DNA from: Echiichthys vipera
Taxonomy: Eukaryota; Chordata; Actinopteri; Perciformes; Trachinidae
Assembly: GCA_963691815.1 (NCBI GenBank)
Contig: OY829645.1
Span: 45,738,522 to 45,802,521 of the forward strand
Length of the DNA: 64,000 nucleotides
Direction: 5' to 3'
Every line of letters starts with the position of its first letter. Position 1 is the stretch's first letter. The notes beneath the pieces are model-generated. The model was not told the DNA's origin. It did not search any database and saw only the letters and a program-made list of their open reading frames with translations. This document shows positions 10,543-21,310 of the stretch, piece by piece. Position numbers and translations under genes: made by a program.

Positions 10543-11093
10543 TCAGACTCTGATAAAAAAAAAAGTCAGGAGTTTTATGGCCTGTGGGATTTTTGTTGAG
10601 TTTAAAATTCTCATCTCAGGCTCGATGGGACTAATTTGAATTTAGTGAACAGCTTGTCCCGTCTTTGAGTCAAAGTACAATCAGTCAAAGTTTCTCACTC
10701 CTTCTTTCAGCTTTAAGACTTTTAAATTAATTCTATTACTTTTAACTTTAGCAAGACTTTGTTCTTCTAACTAACCTGTTCGGTATTTGGGTCACATATC
10801 CGTCTGAAGTCAGTGTGCTGCAATCAGATTCACAGATCAGTAATGACCATCAGCAAGGTCAAAGGTCACAGCACCCTGGCAACAGATATTCATGTGATCA
10901 TGTGACAGACATGAAAAAAATCAAAGGGGGGGGGGGGGAGATCTCTCGTTTCTGTAACATACAAAAAAATTGATCCTTTTTTCTGAAGATTAATAAAAAA
11001 GTTACTGTTAAAATAATTAATATCTGTGCATCCTTCAAAAATACAGATGGTATGAAAGTTTATGAAAGTGGGTTACTTGAATGGCTCCTCTGT
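10541..11093. other. Unassigned spacer with a G homopolymer
   Basis: No gene seen. A run of about 13 G lies at 10926-10938 and could form stacked G structures. Confidence 0.5.
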
Positions 11094-11706
11094 GTTTTAT
11101 GTAGGGGTGTCTCCGACTAAAAATGTTCATAGTGGAATTTGATTTGTCACGTCTTGCCTATAGTAAACTAATCGTCAAATCAGTTTTTTTTTGTTTATGA
11201 AAAACCCTCTGATGGGTGATCCGAGGTGGCGAGCCATAGACATGAAGCAGACAGAAGCGTGTGCATGTGAGTCCAGCGATGCGCGGTCACGCGTGTCAGG
11301 TAGAGGGTTACTGACAGATGTGATTTCTGATAGGGGCATTTTATCAAAAGTATTTGTTGTTATGACATAATTGTGTTTTCTTTCTTTGACAATAGCTGAC
11401 AGTATATGTAGAACTGTAGTTTCACTTTCACGGCGCTGTGTGAGATTGAACGTCTATAATGAAAAATAACAAATGGGCAAATATTCCAATGAAATGGTTT
11501 AAAGCCCAGCCAAGATGCACTCTGACGGTGCGGGATCCTGGATAGTACAACTTAGAGAGGGGATTATTCCCGCAAACTAAGGAGAAAGAGTAAAGTAACA
11601 GTATTCATAGGCTTATAACTATACCCAACTCGACTGTGAGATTTTCAGTCGAATCATGCTCCTCGGAACGAATCATCGAATAGTCGGGGTCATCCCTAGT
11701 TTTATG
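11094..11706. mobile_element. hAT-type MITE with 8-bp TSD
   Basis: The element spans 11102-11698. The left end is TAGGGGTGTCTCCGACTA; the right end is the inverse of TAGGGATGACCCCGACTA. GTTTTATG is duplicated at 11094-11101 and 11699-11706. An 8-bp duplication and TAGGG termini fit the hAT superfamily. No transposase frame is present. The right-hand duplication shares its last base with the first base of the neighbouring Harbinger MITE. Confidence 0.85.
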
Positions 11707-12336
11707 GGAGCACTCACACTGTCCTTCCGCACCGCGCCCCAGGCTTTAGGGTACTTGTCCCCCCCTCCCTCTCCCCCTGTGCCCCAGACCCGTTTGTACT
11801 CACACTACCTGGGCCTCGCGCAAATGCTTCTTGCTGTCCATACGTCATCACACCGTAACACGTCATCACGCATTGATTGACGTCATCGTGATGCGTCACT
11901 TTGTTTACAAATCTTTCCATAGACCTCAGAGTTTTTGTGCGTCTTCTCGTCTGTTTTTGAATCTTTTCATCGACCAAATCTGCAGTAAACACTCCACCTC
12001 CGCATCACACCAACGTGAACCTTTCGCCGCCCATTGTTGTTGTTGTTAAATGTCTGTGCACAGTCCCTCCTTCTATTTTCTATGATCGAACAGGCGCACA
12101 TAAATGACGTCAGAGCCGTTGTAGGCCTCGTGCTCGTGCTCGTGCTCGTACACGTGCGCACGCTCGTGCTCGTACATGTGCAAACGCGCTCTGCAAAAGC
12201 CAACCTCTCTCAGACGTGGACGGCCAGCTGGTCGCAGTTATGCGCGGAGCGGTTGCACTCACACTGGTCAAACGCACTAGGCTTTAGCTGAAAAACTTTT
12301 TTTGGCCCGGTGCGGAAGGACAGTGTGAGTGCGCCC
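11706..12336. mobile_element. Harbinger-type MITE, copy 3 (subfamily B)
   Basis: 631 bp. The right terminus is GTGTGAGTGCGCCC and the left GGGAGCACTCACACTG. TIR similarity extends inward through CCTTCCGCACCG. The flanking triplets are TAT (11703-11705 and 12337-12339). It differs from subfamily A in its termini (GCACTCAC versus GTGATCAC) and by a longer GTGCTCGTGCTC patch near 12127-12170. The trihelix remnant is shifted but traceable at 11900-12030, minus strand. Confidence 0.83.
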
Positions 12337-12339
12337 TAT

Positions 12340-13309
12340 AAATAATCAAAGTTTGACAGAGAGAAACCTGGAGCGGAGAAGTAAAAGTGAGTGACCCAGG
12401 ATTAGAGTTGATGGAGTTAGTGAAATTGAGTGAAACAGCAGGTGAAAGAAAACCAAGCTTAAAGAGTGTGAGCTTGGGGGAAATTAAGTTGGCATGAAAA
12501 CTATATCTTAATCCTGCAACTCATATTTTAACATTGTGTGGTGCCCAAAGCTGAGGTTGCAGTGAGAAGCTATGAAGCTGGCAGCAATACAGGCCCTGTA
12601 ATGTTTTTATTGCGTTATCATCAGGGTGGAGACGAACCAGCCGGCAGTGAAATACCAACATTAAATATAATGACCTGGGGCGGCAGGAGATCATTACATG
12701 GGGACTTGGACCAAGTATGTACTCCTTGTGATTGATGAAGTAAGTATTTGTCTTCTTCTGTATGTGTGTGTATACCTTTCATTTGTAGGTATTTTATGTT
12801 TTTGACAACTTTGGTAATTGATTACAGACTGCATTTGTCAAAAAGTGCAAAACAGACTGGCGTCACATCATTTGATGCACACATTGAACATTCAGACAGA
12901 AGAAGTAGTCGAGGTACAGTAGTCAGAATGTGCCAAAACAAATGTGATAGTATTGGTGCTTTAATGGAGAGTTGACGTATCATCACTGGGGAATAGGACT
13001 GTGATGTACGCCAACAAGTCATTGATACTAAACAAGATTCCAGAGAAAAGCCTTGGATGACAGTTCCCTGAAATGTTTCTCAGGTTTACCGACCCCCCTC
13101 AGACAAAGGTATTAAAAAAACACCTGTGTGGGTGAACTGTTGTGTGTAGGGATGCAATTAATCGACACACAGCTCTCTGTTTAAATCAGGCCCCCTGTAA
13201 AGTATGTGTAGTATTTTGATATTTTCTATTCAGAATGTGTTTGATGTGTGTGTGTGTGTTACATTGTGTGGCAGCCCAAAATTTCCTCTGCTGCACATGC
13301 ACATGCACA

Positions 13310-13310
<1 letters not shown>
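12340..13310. other. Unassigned stretch
   Basis: No supported gene or repeat family. Short frames only. Confidence 0.5.

Positions 13311-13311
<1 letters not shown>

Positions 13312-13362
<51 letters not shown>
13312..13362. repeat. (CA)n microsatellite
   Basis: About 25 CA units. The frame through it encodes only alternating Cys-Val or Thr-His and is not a gene. Confidence 0.95.
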
Positions 13363-13364
<2 letters not shown>

Positions 13365-13425
13365 TAATTGATGATAAGAAATGACATTTAATTGCGTTTT
13401 GAACCCGTAATTCCCCGCCAGTCCA

Positions 13426-13927
13426 TGTAAGGGCGAGCTTGACAACAGACGTACTTGACGCATAAGCGGGAACACAAGCAGTTCTCTGACGACAACAACA
13501 AGACAATCGAGGAGCGGTGCGCGGACAGGATGAAGAGGGCCAAATGGAGTGCAGTATGGAGCCACCTTAAGGAGCGGCAGTAGCTCAGTCCATAGGTGAC
13601 TTGGCTGGGAACTGGAGGGTTGCTGGTTCGAGTCCCTGTGGAGTGTGGACTGGTGGCTGGAGAGGTGCCAATTCATCTCCTTCATCTGCTGGTCACTGTC
13701 AGCCCCCTCGCTCTAACATCTCTCCATTAATTGCATGTATAGGTCCTGCTTGTGCAATTCTTCTTCTTAAGACGTGAGCTCCCGCAGTTTCGTTAACATC
13801 AGGCTACAAGTTAAAGTCCATATTGCCTCTTCATCCTGTCAGTGCACCGCTCCTCAAATGTCTTGTTGTTGTCGTCAGAGAACTGCTTTGCTTGGTTCCC
13901 GCGTCTGGCGTCAAGCGAGCCCTTACA
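13426..13927. mobile_element. Foldback (inverted-repeat) element interrupted by a SINE
   Basis: The left arm (about 13426-13540) and the right arm (about 13826-13927) are reverse complements over roughly 90 bp. Blocks such as GCAGTTCTCTGACGACAACA and GAGGAGCGGTGC are shared, and the outer ends are TGTAAGGGC and GCCCTTACA. The left arm has a 16-bp insertion. A family C SINE sits between the arms. No target duplication was found, so the mechanism is undecided. Confidence 0.65.
13571..13768 (+). mobile_element. tRNA-headed SINE, family C, copy 1 (internally deleted)
   Basis: The head GGCAGTAGCTCAGTCCATAG (A-box) and GCTGGTTCGAGTCCC (B-box) are intact, so it superficially resembles a tRNA. The body block GTGGACTGGTGGCTGGAGAG follows. 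The segment coding for GAGCAAGGCACTGAACCCC in the other copies is missing. It ends TTCTTCTTCTTAA. CTTAAG occurs at both edges and may be a short target duplication. Confidence 0.75.
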
Positions 13928-15365
13928 GAAATTTACTAAAGCGAAATAGTTTTCATGTCGGCTCTGTGGGAAGAAATCAACAGTGTTTAACTGATTAATT
14001 GACTTTGTTTAACCGCCCAGGGCAGCGAGTTAGGCAGCAGGTGACACACAGAATGATCTGATCAGTCAATGTAGATACGGTTTAAATGTTTAAAACATAA
14101 ACAGCGGGAGAAAATGCAGGTATGAGTCGATCCACTTAATAAAATGTATCCATTCTGTGAGATGAGCGAGTGACGCTCTTGTCTTGCTATGTGGAGCAGT
14201 GCCGTATGTTGACAGGTGCGGGGCCCGTTTAGACAGTGAGCCCCCCCCCCATGAGCACCGTCTACATTGGGCTAACACAAGTAATATGCAAAGACACCTG
14301 CAGCACCATCAGCTCTCTGCTAAAATCAGGACCCCTGTAAAGGAAATACTGAAATTTTAGTGTTAAAATATCACTGCGTCTAGTTCTCGTGGACTTAATA
14401 TCGTGTATCGTCTTGTCACACCCCTTATTCTGAATGCATGGCATATTTTTGTAACATTGTACTTTTATGGTGATGGTGCTGTTGGTTTATGTATCATCTT
14501 CAAAAGAGTACAATAAAATTGTGACACTGAATTTGAAACAGCACATTGTAATTTATGCATCTCTTATTGATTTATCGTGATTTACACACACACACACAAA
14601 CACGCTCCTTTCATGACCCATTTAATTTCCTCTGTACATCACTGACACAGTCCTGTTACCCATGGCAACACATGATTTGAGCACATGTTGTATTTCAGAA
14701 GGAGTGTGTTTGTATTTCTGTGCGGGCATGTCAGAGTTTTGAGAGATATCTGCATGTTCAGTAGAGAAGGCACAGCGAGTGTCTGAACACAGGTATATGA
14801 GTGTGTGTACTTGTACTATGAGGGTGTCTGTGTGAAACTCTGAAACCCCAGTGTGTAAAAACATTTACTAATTAGCATTAACACAGCACAAAGTCACATA
14901 TTTTTATCCTTGAGTGGCTTTGTTCACGAAACCAACACCAGAGCCTGCAAACATCAACATGAACATGAAGAGTTATTGACGAATCAGTCAAAATCTACAT
15001 AAATAACGATAATAACTGGTTGGGGGATCCAGGTGTGTTAACCAGCAGAGAAGGGTGCATGGCTCAGTATTGGTGTACGAAGACAGAAATAGTGTCACAT
15101 TTGTTGAGATGGTCTGTCGGTGTTACATACTCTAGGTAGTGTTGTGTCTGTGATTTGGGATGGTGGATTTGAATTATTTATTCTTTGGTCTATTTACACA
15201 GCACATTAATAAGCATTTCTGTGAATGCAACAGGGCCATTTTTCATTTGTAATCCTTTAAAAGAAGAGAATGTGTTACAAATTCATCCTAAAAAATAATA
15301 ATAACATTTTCATAACTTTAACAAGGTTTTACATTAACTTTTTTGACAACCAGCCAATCAGAATT
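13928..15365. other. Unassigned stretch
   Basis: No supported gene. The block CAGCTCTCTG(T/C)TAAAATCAGG(A/C)CCCCTGTAAAG occurs near 14310-14342 and also near 13170-13202, so part of 13150-14420 may be an unrecognised transposon around the foldback. A short (CA)n run is at 14585-14598. Confidence 0.4.
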
Positions 15366-15627
15366 GGGCTACACGGTGGTGTGGTGGTTAGCACTGACAC
15401 CTCACAGCGAGAAGGTTCCAGGTTTGCGTCCTGGCTGGGGCCCTTCTGTGTGGAGTTCGCATGTTCTCCCCGTGTCTGTGTGGGTCTTCTCTGGGTTCTC
15501 CGGTTTCCTCCAACAGTCCAAAGACAATTGCCCGTAGGTGTGCATGGTTGTTCGTCTCTATGTGCCCTGTGATAGATTGGTATCCCGTCCAGGGTGTACC
15601 CCACTCACGCCCGATGCCAGCCGGCTC
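15366..15627 (+). mobile_element. V-SINE-like SINE, family A, copy 3 (tail replaced)
   Basis: Full tRNA-like head (GGTGTGGTGGTTAGCACTG and GGTTCCAGGTTTGCGTCC) and core (ATGTTCTCCCCGTGTCTGTG). The sequence stops around GCCAGCCGGCTCCA, before the usual GGATAAGCGG tail, and continues directly into L2 3' UTR. Confidence 0.82.
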
Positions 15628-15785
15628 CATCCTCCACAGAGCTGGGTTTGTCTGACACTCCTGTCTGTTATAGGGACGGTTTTCTTTGCCCCCGTACTCA
15701 ATGGGGGAATTGTTGGGTCTGTAACGTATCCTGAGATAACTTTTGTTATGATTTGACATATATATTTATATATATATATCATATA
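15628..15785 (+). mobile_element. L2 3' UTR fragment fused to a SINE
   Basis: Matches 42165-42350 of the large L2: GAGCTGGGTTTGTCTGACAC, CTGTCTGTTATAGGGACGGT, GGAATTGTTGGGTCTGTAA and CCTGAGATAACTTTTGTTAT. The ATTGAATTGAATT tail of L2 is replaced by a short TATATA run. Confidence 0.85.
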
Positions 15786-16696
15786 TTATTTAGCATGTGC
15801 AACACAAAAGCACATAATACAATGCATGTAATACAATGAGATAGAAAGTATTAATATTAATCAAAGTATAGATAAATACCATGGCATTTAAGTTCTACAC
15901 ATGTTCAAACCAAGCCGCAAAGCCTGGAAAACGCTGAAAATTGAAGCCAACTTGGCAGGAAGTTAATTGTTTAAATTATATTAGGGCTTTAAATTCTGTA
16001 TGATTGAAGGCTGCCTGTGAGTGACAGATAGGCTCCGTCACAGGCCGCAAGCATAGACTTGCCATAGAAAGCCACCCACTTCAGCTTTACTTTGGCTCTT
16101 CAGAAACTTATCGGTGACGTCATGGAGACTACATCCTTACGGTCTGCAGCTCAAACACTGTTACACATTTTTGTCATGCAGATGGAGCCAAGTTGCAGAG
16201 GCTGTTCAGCAACAGGTTGGGTCCAATGGCTAAATCTATGAGTTCCCTTCTGTATTACAGCGCTCTCAGACATAATTATTATCCTCAATTATCAGTCTTA
16301 TTGCCCCAATAAAGTTCTTAATGTCACTTCAGAAGTTTTTTTATACTTATACTTACTTTATACTGACAATGCTACTGCTTTCATGTGTTTCTCATACTGT
16401 ATTGTATGGTTTTCATACAGTACCAACGGGATTCAACAGTTTCCCCAACCTGCTAATCTTGGAGTACCTCTTTCACTTATTTCTTATTTGTCTCTTCGTC
16501 TGTCTTTAAAGCTCAGACTTCACTATCCCACTTTATTTCTCTCTCTCCCTTCCTTGTATGCAACATTTTTCTCAAATGCTTCTCCCGTCCCCACCCCCAC
16601 TACCTCTGCCGACAGAAGTTTTTTAGATAAACTATTGAAGAAACCACTGAAATTTCTGGAACACAGCCTGGTTATTACGTCCTCTGTTTACTCTAA

Positions 16697-16699
<3 letters not shown>
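15786..16699. other. Unassigned stretch
   Basis: No gene recognised. The block around 16000-16140 (GGTGACGTCATGGAGACTAC) looks like dispersed-repeat sequence, but I cannot name it. Confidence 0.4.
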
Positions 16700-16775
<76 letters not shown>

Positions 16776-16796
16776 CGTGCGTGCGCGTGTGTGTAT
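16700..16796. repeat. (TG)n microsatellite with GCGTGC variants
   Basis: About 96 bp of TG repeats ending in GCGTGCGTGCGTGCGCG. Confidence 0.95.
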
Positions 16797-17470
16797 AAAT
16801 GTTAATTTCTTCTGAATTTACTTGTAAGTCACTAGGGTGGGAAAAGCAACATTTGTGCTTCTGTTTGTGTTTGCAACCCAGAAGAATTAAGAGAGACCGT
16901 CAGAGAAAGTGTTTGCTCTGCAGTTCACAGTTATACAGTAATTTATCCTCCTTCCCTGTTTTTTCCTGCCTTGCTCTACCTCTCTTCCTCCTTACTGTAC
17001 CAGTGTCCTCCCAGCCCATTTCATATTCCCACCATCTCTCTTTCTGCCTCTGTTCCTCTCTTTGTATAAAAAAATAAACCTCTGCTGTAGTGGAATGTGT
17101 GTGCCTGCATGTGTATTTGTGACTTATCGTCTCATTTTTCCAACGATGCGGTACAGGTAGTCTCCTGTACATGTCACCTCAGCTCTCTCTCTTACAGCAC
17201 CTCTGACTCATTAAAGCGAAGTGTAGAGGCAAAGCTACATGCATTTATCTAGAATCTGTCCGGCTGTAGCTCCGCAGAAAGTTTTTCTTCAGTATTCCAG
17301 AAGTGATAACAAACGTCTCATGTCTTGAGAGGTCATGAGATCCTTTCAAACTTTGCAGTGAGTAGAGATAACAGGGAGATGGAATCACCTGCTAGGCATT
17401 AGTGCCGGTCGCACCTCCTCTAGTACCCACGGGTCAACTGCAGGGTCATCAGCCAGAAACCACCTATCAC
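16797..17470. other. Unassigned stretch, pyrimidine-rich in part
   Basis: 16910-17080 is rich in CT on the plus strand. No supported exon. Confidence 0.45.
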
Positions 17471-17479
17471 CAACGTTTC

Positions 17480-18215
17480 GCTACTTTAATCCTGGAACGT
17501 CTCCTGGTGGTGGAGCAGTGAAATGGACGTCTCCCTGCCACCCCCAGCAGCTGATAGATGTTCCCCCCTGCGGCTATTGTTGTGGTTAGCTGTTTGTTCG
17601 CCAGCTCTTGCCCTTCCTCCTTAACCAGAGCCAAAAGCTTCCTTTCTCTTCCTCCTCTGCCAGCTCCTTGGTTGCCTTCTTCAGGCTCCCTCCTGTCACT
17701 CCTGCGTCCCTCAGAAGGCGTGTGGTTGACTGCCCCACATAGACTGGGCATCCAACTTCCACTGGATAGAGATGGTGGTCTTCCAGCCTGCCATTCGGCA
17801 CTCAGCAGCGTTCGCAGGAGCTCAATTCCCTCCTCCGCTGGTACCGTGAGCTCAATGAGGAGCAGGGATTTTGCCTTAGAGGACTATGCCACAATGTCCA
17901 TTCGCATTAGGGGTGTTGCAGAGTGTGCAGCATTCCTCGCTCCCAAACCACTGGTGAAGGTTCAGAGGACAGAGAAGCGTGTCATATGTTGCACAAATAA
18001 GGAAGCTGAGACTTGCCAGCGGGATCTTCCAAAGGTCTGTCAAACTGAAGTTTCGGTTGATGACTCCTTCCCAGGTTGTCCACCTTCCTTGTCGGCCCTG
18101 TGACACGGCCTTGATCATATAGCGCTCTTCCTCCAGCCTTGTCACACCCACCACCACCATCTTCTTCCTCTCTTTGCAGTAAGTTTGTAATAAAGAATAG
18201 AACACTAGTAGGAAA
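17480..18215 (-). mobile_element. RLE-type LINE remnant, C-terminal ORF (family 1)
   Basis: On the minus strand, broken frames contain, in order: EERYMIKAVSQGRQGRWTTW, FLICATYDTLLCPLNLHQWF, a partial zinc-finger CTLCN, LLLIELTVPAEEGIE, YPVEVGCPVYVGQST, and a Trp-Leu-Trp-Leu C-terminus. The IELTVPxE motif is typical of the restriction-like endonuclease of R2/R4/HERO-type LINEs. The zinc finger is truncated after NTPNA, with an internal deletion before the RLE motif. The plus-strand 181-aa frame over the same bases is an antisense shadow. Confidence 0.65.
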
Positions 18216-18234
18216 GGAGTCATCCGCGTAAGCC

Positions 18235-18345
18235 TATGCCTTTGCGGAATTAATTCAGCATTTTGTTAGAGCTAGAGGTTATGGTTAGGGTTATGGTGGG
18301 TGGCAGGGTTAGGGGGTAGTGTTAGGGTCTAAATAAGCCTATTTG
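18235..18345. repeat. TTAGGG-like G-rich segment between direct repeats
   Basis: Contains GGTTATGGTTAGGGTTATGG, AGGGTTAGGG and GTGTTAGGGTC. It lies between imperfect repeats of AAGCCTATTTGC..GGAATTCAGCA. The units are too irregular for a telomere remnant; it is more likely part of a fish dispersed repeat. Confidence 0.45.
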
Positions 18346-18413
18346 CTGGGGAATTCAGCACTGATTGTGGAAAAATATCAGACCAGGGATCATAGGACCT
18401 GTTCTGTGAAACG

Positions 18414-18591
18414 CGGGGAACATCAGACCCTTTTTTAAAGAAAAGGTCTGCTGTTCCCCGGTCACAAACAAAGCGGGGAACACAGGACCTTTATTGGTAA
18501 AAGAGGTCCAATGTTCCCCAAAGCAATTTAGGTCAAAAGCAACTGGACAAATAACCATGTCCAGTTGCTTTTGACTGAAATTGCTTTGGGG
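18414..18591. repeat. Three consecutive hairpins (inverted repeats)
   Basis: Hairpin 1: 18414-18429 against 18445-18460 (CGGGGAACATCAGACC, 15/16 paired). Hairpin 2: 18475-18490 against 18504-18519 (GGGGAACACAGGACCT, 14/16). Hairpin 3: 18516-18549 against 18558-18591 (starts CCCCAAAGCAATTT, 32/34), loop AATAACCA. Hairpins 1 and 2 have related stems. Hairpin 3 is made of arm ends of the palindromic family at 22381 and 49575 and shares CCCC with hairpin 2. Confidence 0.85.
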
Positions 18592-20956
18592 ATTATATAG
18601 CAGTTTCTCATTGACCTCCATGTTAAATAGGCTGTTTTCACTGCATAATTAAACCTATTACAGGTAGTACCTGGTCCAAAAAAACCCCATTCTAGTCTGT
18701 ATGTTGAGGTCATGTCTCACTGAGGGGGGGATTTTTTGTGTGCTAGGCTATTTTTTATTTTATTGGAGGTTAAAGTTTATGAATAATTAAGGGCATAGCC
18801 TCTTGAGTGACAGCTAGCCGCTGGCCTTCACTTCTCCTCGGAGGTAAACGTCAGCCAGATGGACGTATCTCCCTCCCCCCGACGTCACATCAATGTAATT
18901 TTTTTGTTAAGAGGAAATGAGGTGGATTCAAAGTCTGACAAGATGGCGACTCCTGTAGGCGAGGGCGAATAGATCAAGTAGGGAGAACGGACCTCAACAT
19001 AGATGCTACGTCCAAACGGGGATCATAGGACCCGGGGAACATAGGTATGCTCCCGGAGGAAATATGTGGAATACACAGAAATATCTGCATTCGTTTTTGT
19101 AGTTATATGTAAGAACAGTGCATGAGGACAGCCTGAAACTTAACAGTTTCAATGTGACCCTGAGCCAGCCCAGAGCAGATGCTGATGACATTGTGGTACA
19201 TTTAAGTTGTTTCCATTGAAAGTAAGACTGAAAGCAAAATATGTTTTTCTAACACTTAAACAGAGAAAGCATCAGGAAAGTCTAATTTCTCACAATGTCT
19301 GCAAGCACCATAGATTGGTTGAATGTGTTATCTTTATCTGGACATCTTATCTAGATCAGATCATCCTACCTAATTTGCATTTTGGTGTCTGATCAAAATG
19401 TGGGCAGATTCAAGATAACATGATAACACAAAGACAATATCCAGGCAACATATCAAGATTGCATATTAACATCAGGTGTAAAAGTGGCTCTTTATAAACC
19501 ACTTCAACCCAAGATCAAAGAGCTCACAGAGGGAGATGACCTGGATTCAGGTTTACCTTAGTGCGTCATTAAAAATTAACAAAAAAATAACAAATCTGCT
19601 AGCTTACTTATTGGGCAAAGGTTTTAAAATATACCTATCTCTGAGATGTCTGTCTCCCTCATCCAAATACAGTGAAGGGTTGTTTTTGGGTGGCACCATA
19701 AATCTTAGAGGCAAACCAGAACCTTTCCAAAGCAAGGGCTTATGTAAACTGACCCCTTAGTCTTATACTGAACATTGTGTCTGCACGTACACACGCCTGC
19801 CTACCCATCTGAATTACCCATTGAGTCTGCAGTCACATTAACAAAAGCCACTGCCAAGCTATTCAGTGAAAGTACATTGTTTGACATTAATTAATACCAC
19901 AGTTTTCCCTTTTGTTTTATGTCTAAGTGTGCCGTTTTACTGTAGTTTGCACTACATTTTTAATTTACCACTTATAGCACAATCCTACTCCTTCGACTTA
20001 GATCATTGCTTGACAAGACGGCGGAGACTGGGGCAGGAGAACAAAAGCTCAGGAATGGAGTGGGAGAGATTGATGGACGAAGCAGGGAACAGACAATAAT
20101 TTGGACCCAATACAGCCTTATGAGGAAAAAGGAGGCCTTTTGTTAGTGCTTATGCAATGCTTTTTTTTTAGGTTTTGGAAAGCAGCTAGTTTAAATTAAG
20201 TCAAATGATCATTTTGGGAAATTTAACTTAACACGGATGATTGGAATGAAAGCCACCTATGTAATGTTTACATTAAGCATTTCAGATGAGGATGGTTGGA
20301 ACAAGATTAACAGAATAGTGACTAATTTTGGGGAAGAGTCATATGAGAGCATGTACAGACCACCCTCATGTCTGTTTATCTGTAAATATGAAGCAGTCTT
20401 TTATTTACGCTAAGCACAAAGCCTGGAAACAGCTGGCCTGGCACTGTCCAAAGGTTACTAGATCAGTCCCGTTAAAGCTCAGTAGTTAACATGTTATGTC
20501 TTGTTATAACACAAAAACTTCACATTGTGATTTGATGTGGTGTAACATGCCAGGCACAGACGGTGGGCATATTACAAAATTTAGACTACGCTGACTCGTG
20601 GCCACTTGGATAAGGAATATGGTTTGAGCTTTGAGTTTTTGTCACCAAAGTACAAGTGGAGGGACACTTGAGGTAAAGTAAACTGTCATCACCCAATCTA
20701 ACAAATGTTGGCCGCGGAGTGGGAGTTCATATTTTTACACTGTTATATAAAATCCCTTTTTAATTATTCATTTTTCTGATGAATAACTTTAAAATAGTGC
20801 ATTCCTGTAAATGGTTTTAATTAATAACAAAGTCTACTTTCAGCAAATTTATCAAGGTACAGTTCACTTTATCCCAACTACAATTACCTCAGTTCATTCT
20901 GCCTTCTAAGCATTATAAATGTCTGGCTGTTAAATGTCCTCATTTTTATCTTTGTA
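18592..20956. other. Long stretch without a recognised gene
   Basis: Scattered short frames only. GGGATCATAGGACCCGGGGA near 19019-19038 echoes the hairpin-1 and hairpin-2 stems, so the repeat that made them may extend here. Otherwise nothing is recognised. Confidence 0.45.
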
Positions 20957-21310
20957 CTCATTCATTCATTCATCTTCAACCGCTTATCCCGGGGTCGGGG
21001 TTGCGGGGGTGTTGGAGCCGATCCCAGCTGACATCGGGCGTGAGGCGGGGTCCACCCTGGACGGGACGCCAGTCTATCGCAGGGCACATAGAGACGAACA
21101 GAGACAGACAACCATTCACACCTACGGGCAATTTTAGAGTCATCAATGAACCGAACACCTGCACGTCTTTGGACTGTGGGAGGAAACCGGAGAACCCGGA
21201 GAAAACCCACGCAGACACGGGGACAACATGCAAACTCCACACAGAAGGGCCCAGGCCGGGATGCGAACCTGTAACCTTTTTGCTGTGAGGCGACAGTGCT
21301 AACCACTAAA
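20957..21310 (-). mobile_element. V-SINE-like SINE, family A, copy 4
   Basis: Minus-strand copy. Its tail (CATTCATCTTCAACCGCTTA on the plus strand) is at 20965, the core (inverse of GTTTGCATGTTGTCCCCGTG) lies near 21220-21240, and the head (TGCTAACCACTA) is at about 21297-21308. The B-box is altered (GGTTACAGGTTCGCATCC). Confidence 0.87.

Noticed and set aside
13571..13640. tRNA-like sequence with A and B boxes
   Set aside because: It is the head of a repeated SINE (also at 36957 and 61008) with an inserted D-arm segment and SINE body downstream, so it is not a tRNA gene.
16383..16805. 140-aa frame
   Set aside because: The C-terminal third is (TG)n encoding Cys-Val, and the rest has no recognisable domain.
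17558..18103. 181-aa plus-strand open frame
   Set aside because: It lies antisense to an RLE-type LINE remnant whose minus-strand motifs (IELTVP, YPVEVGC) are convincing. The plus-strand protein is proline/serine-rich shadow.
18250..18335. Interstitial telomere remnant
   Set aside because: TTAGGG units are scattered and irregular, and the segment sits inside a dispersed repeat context.
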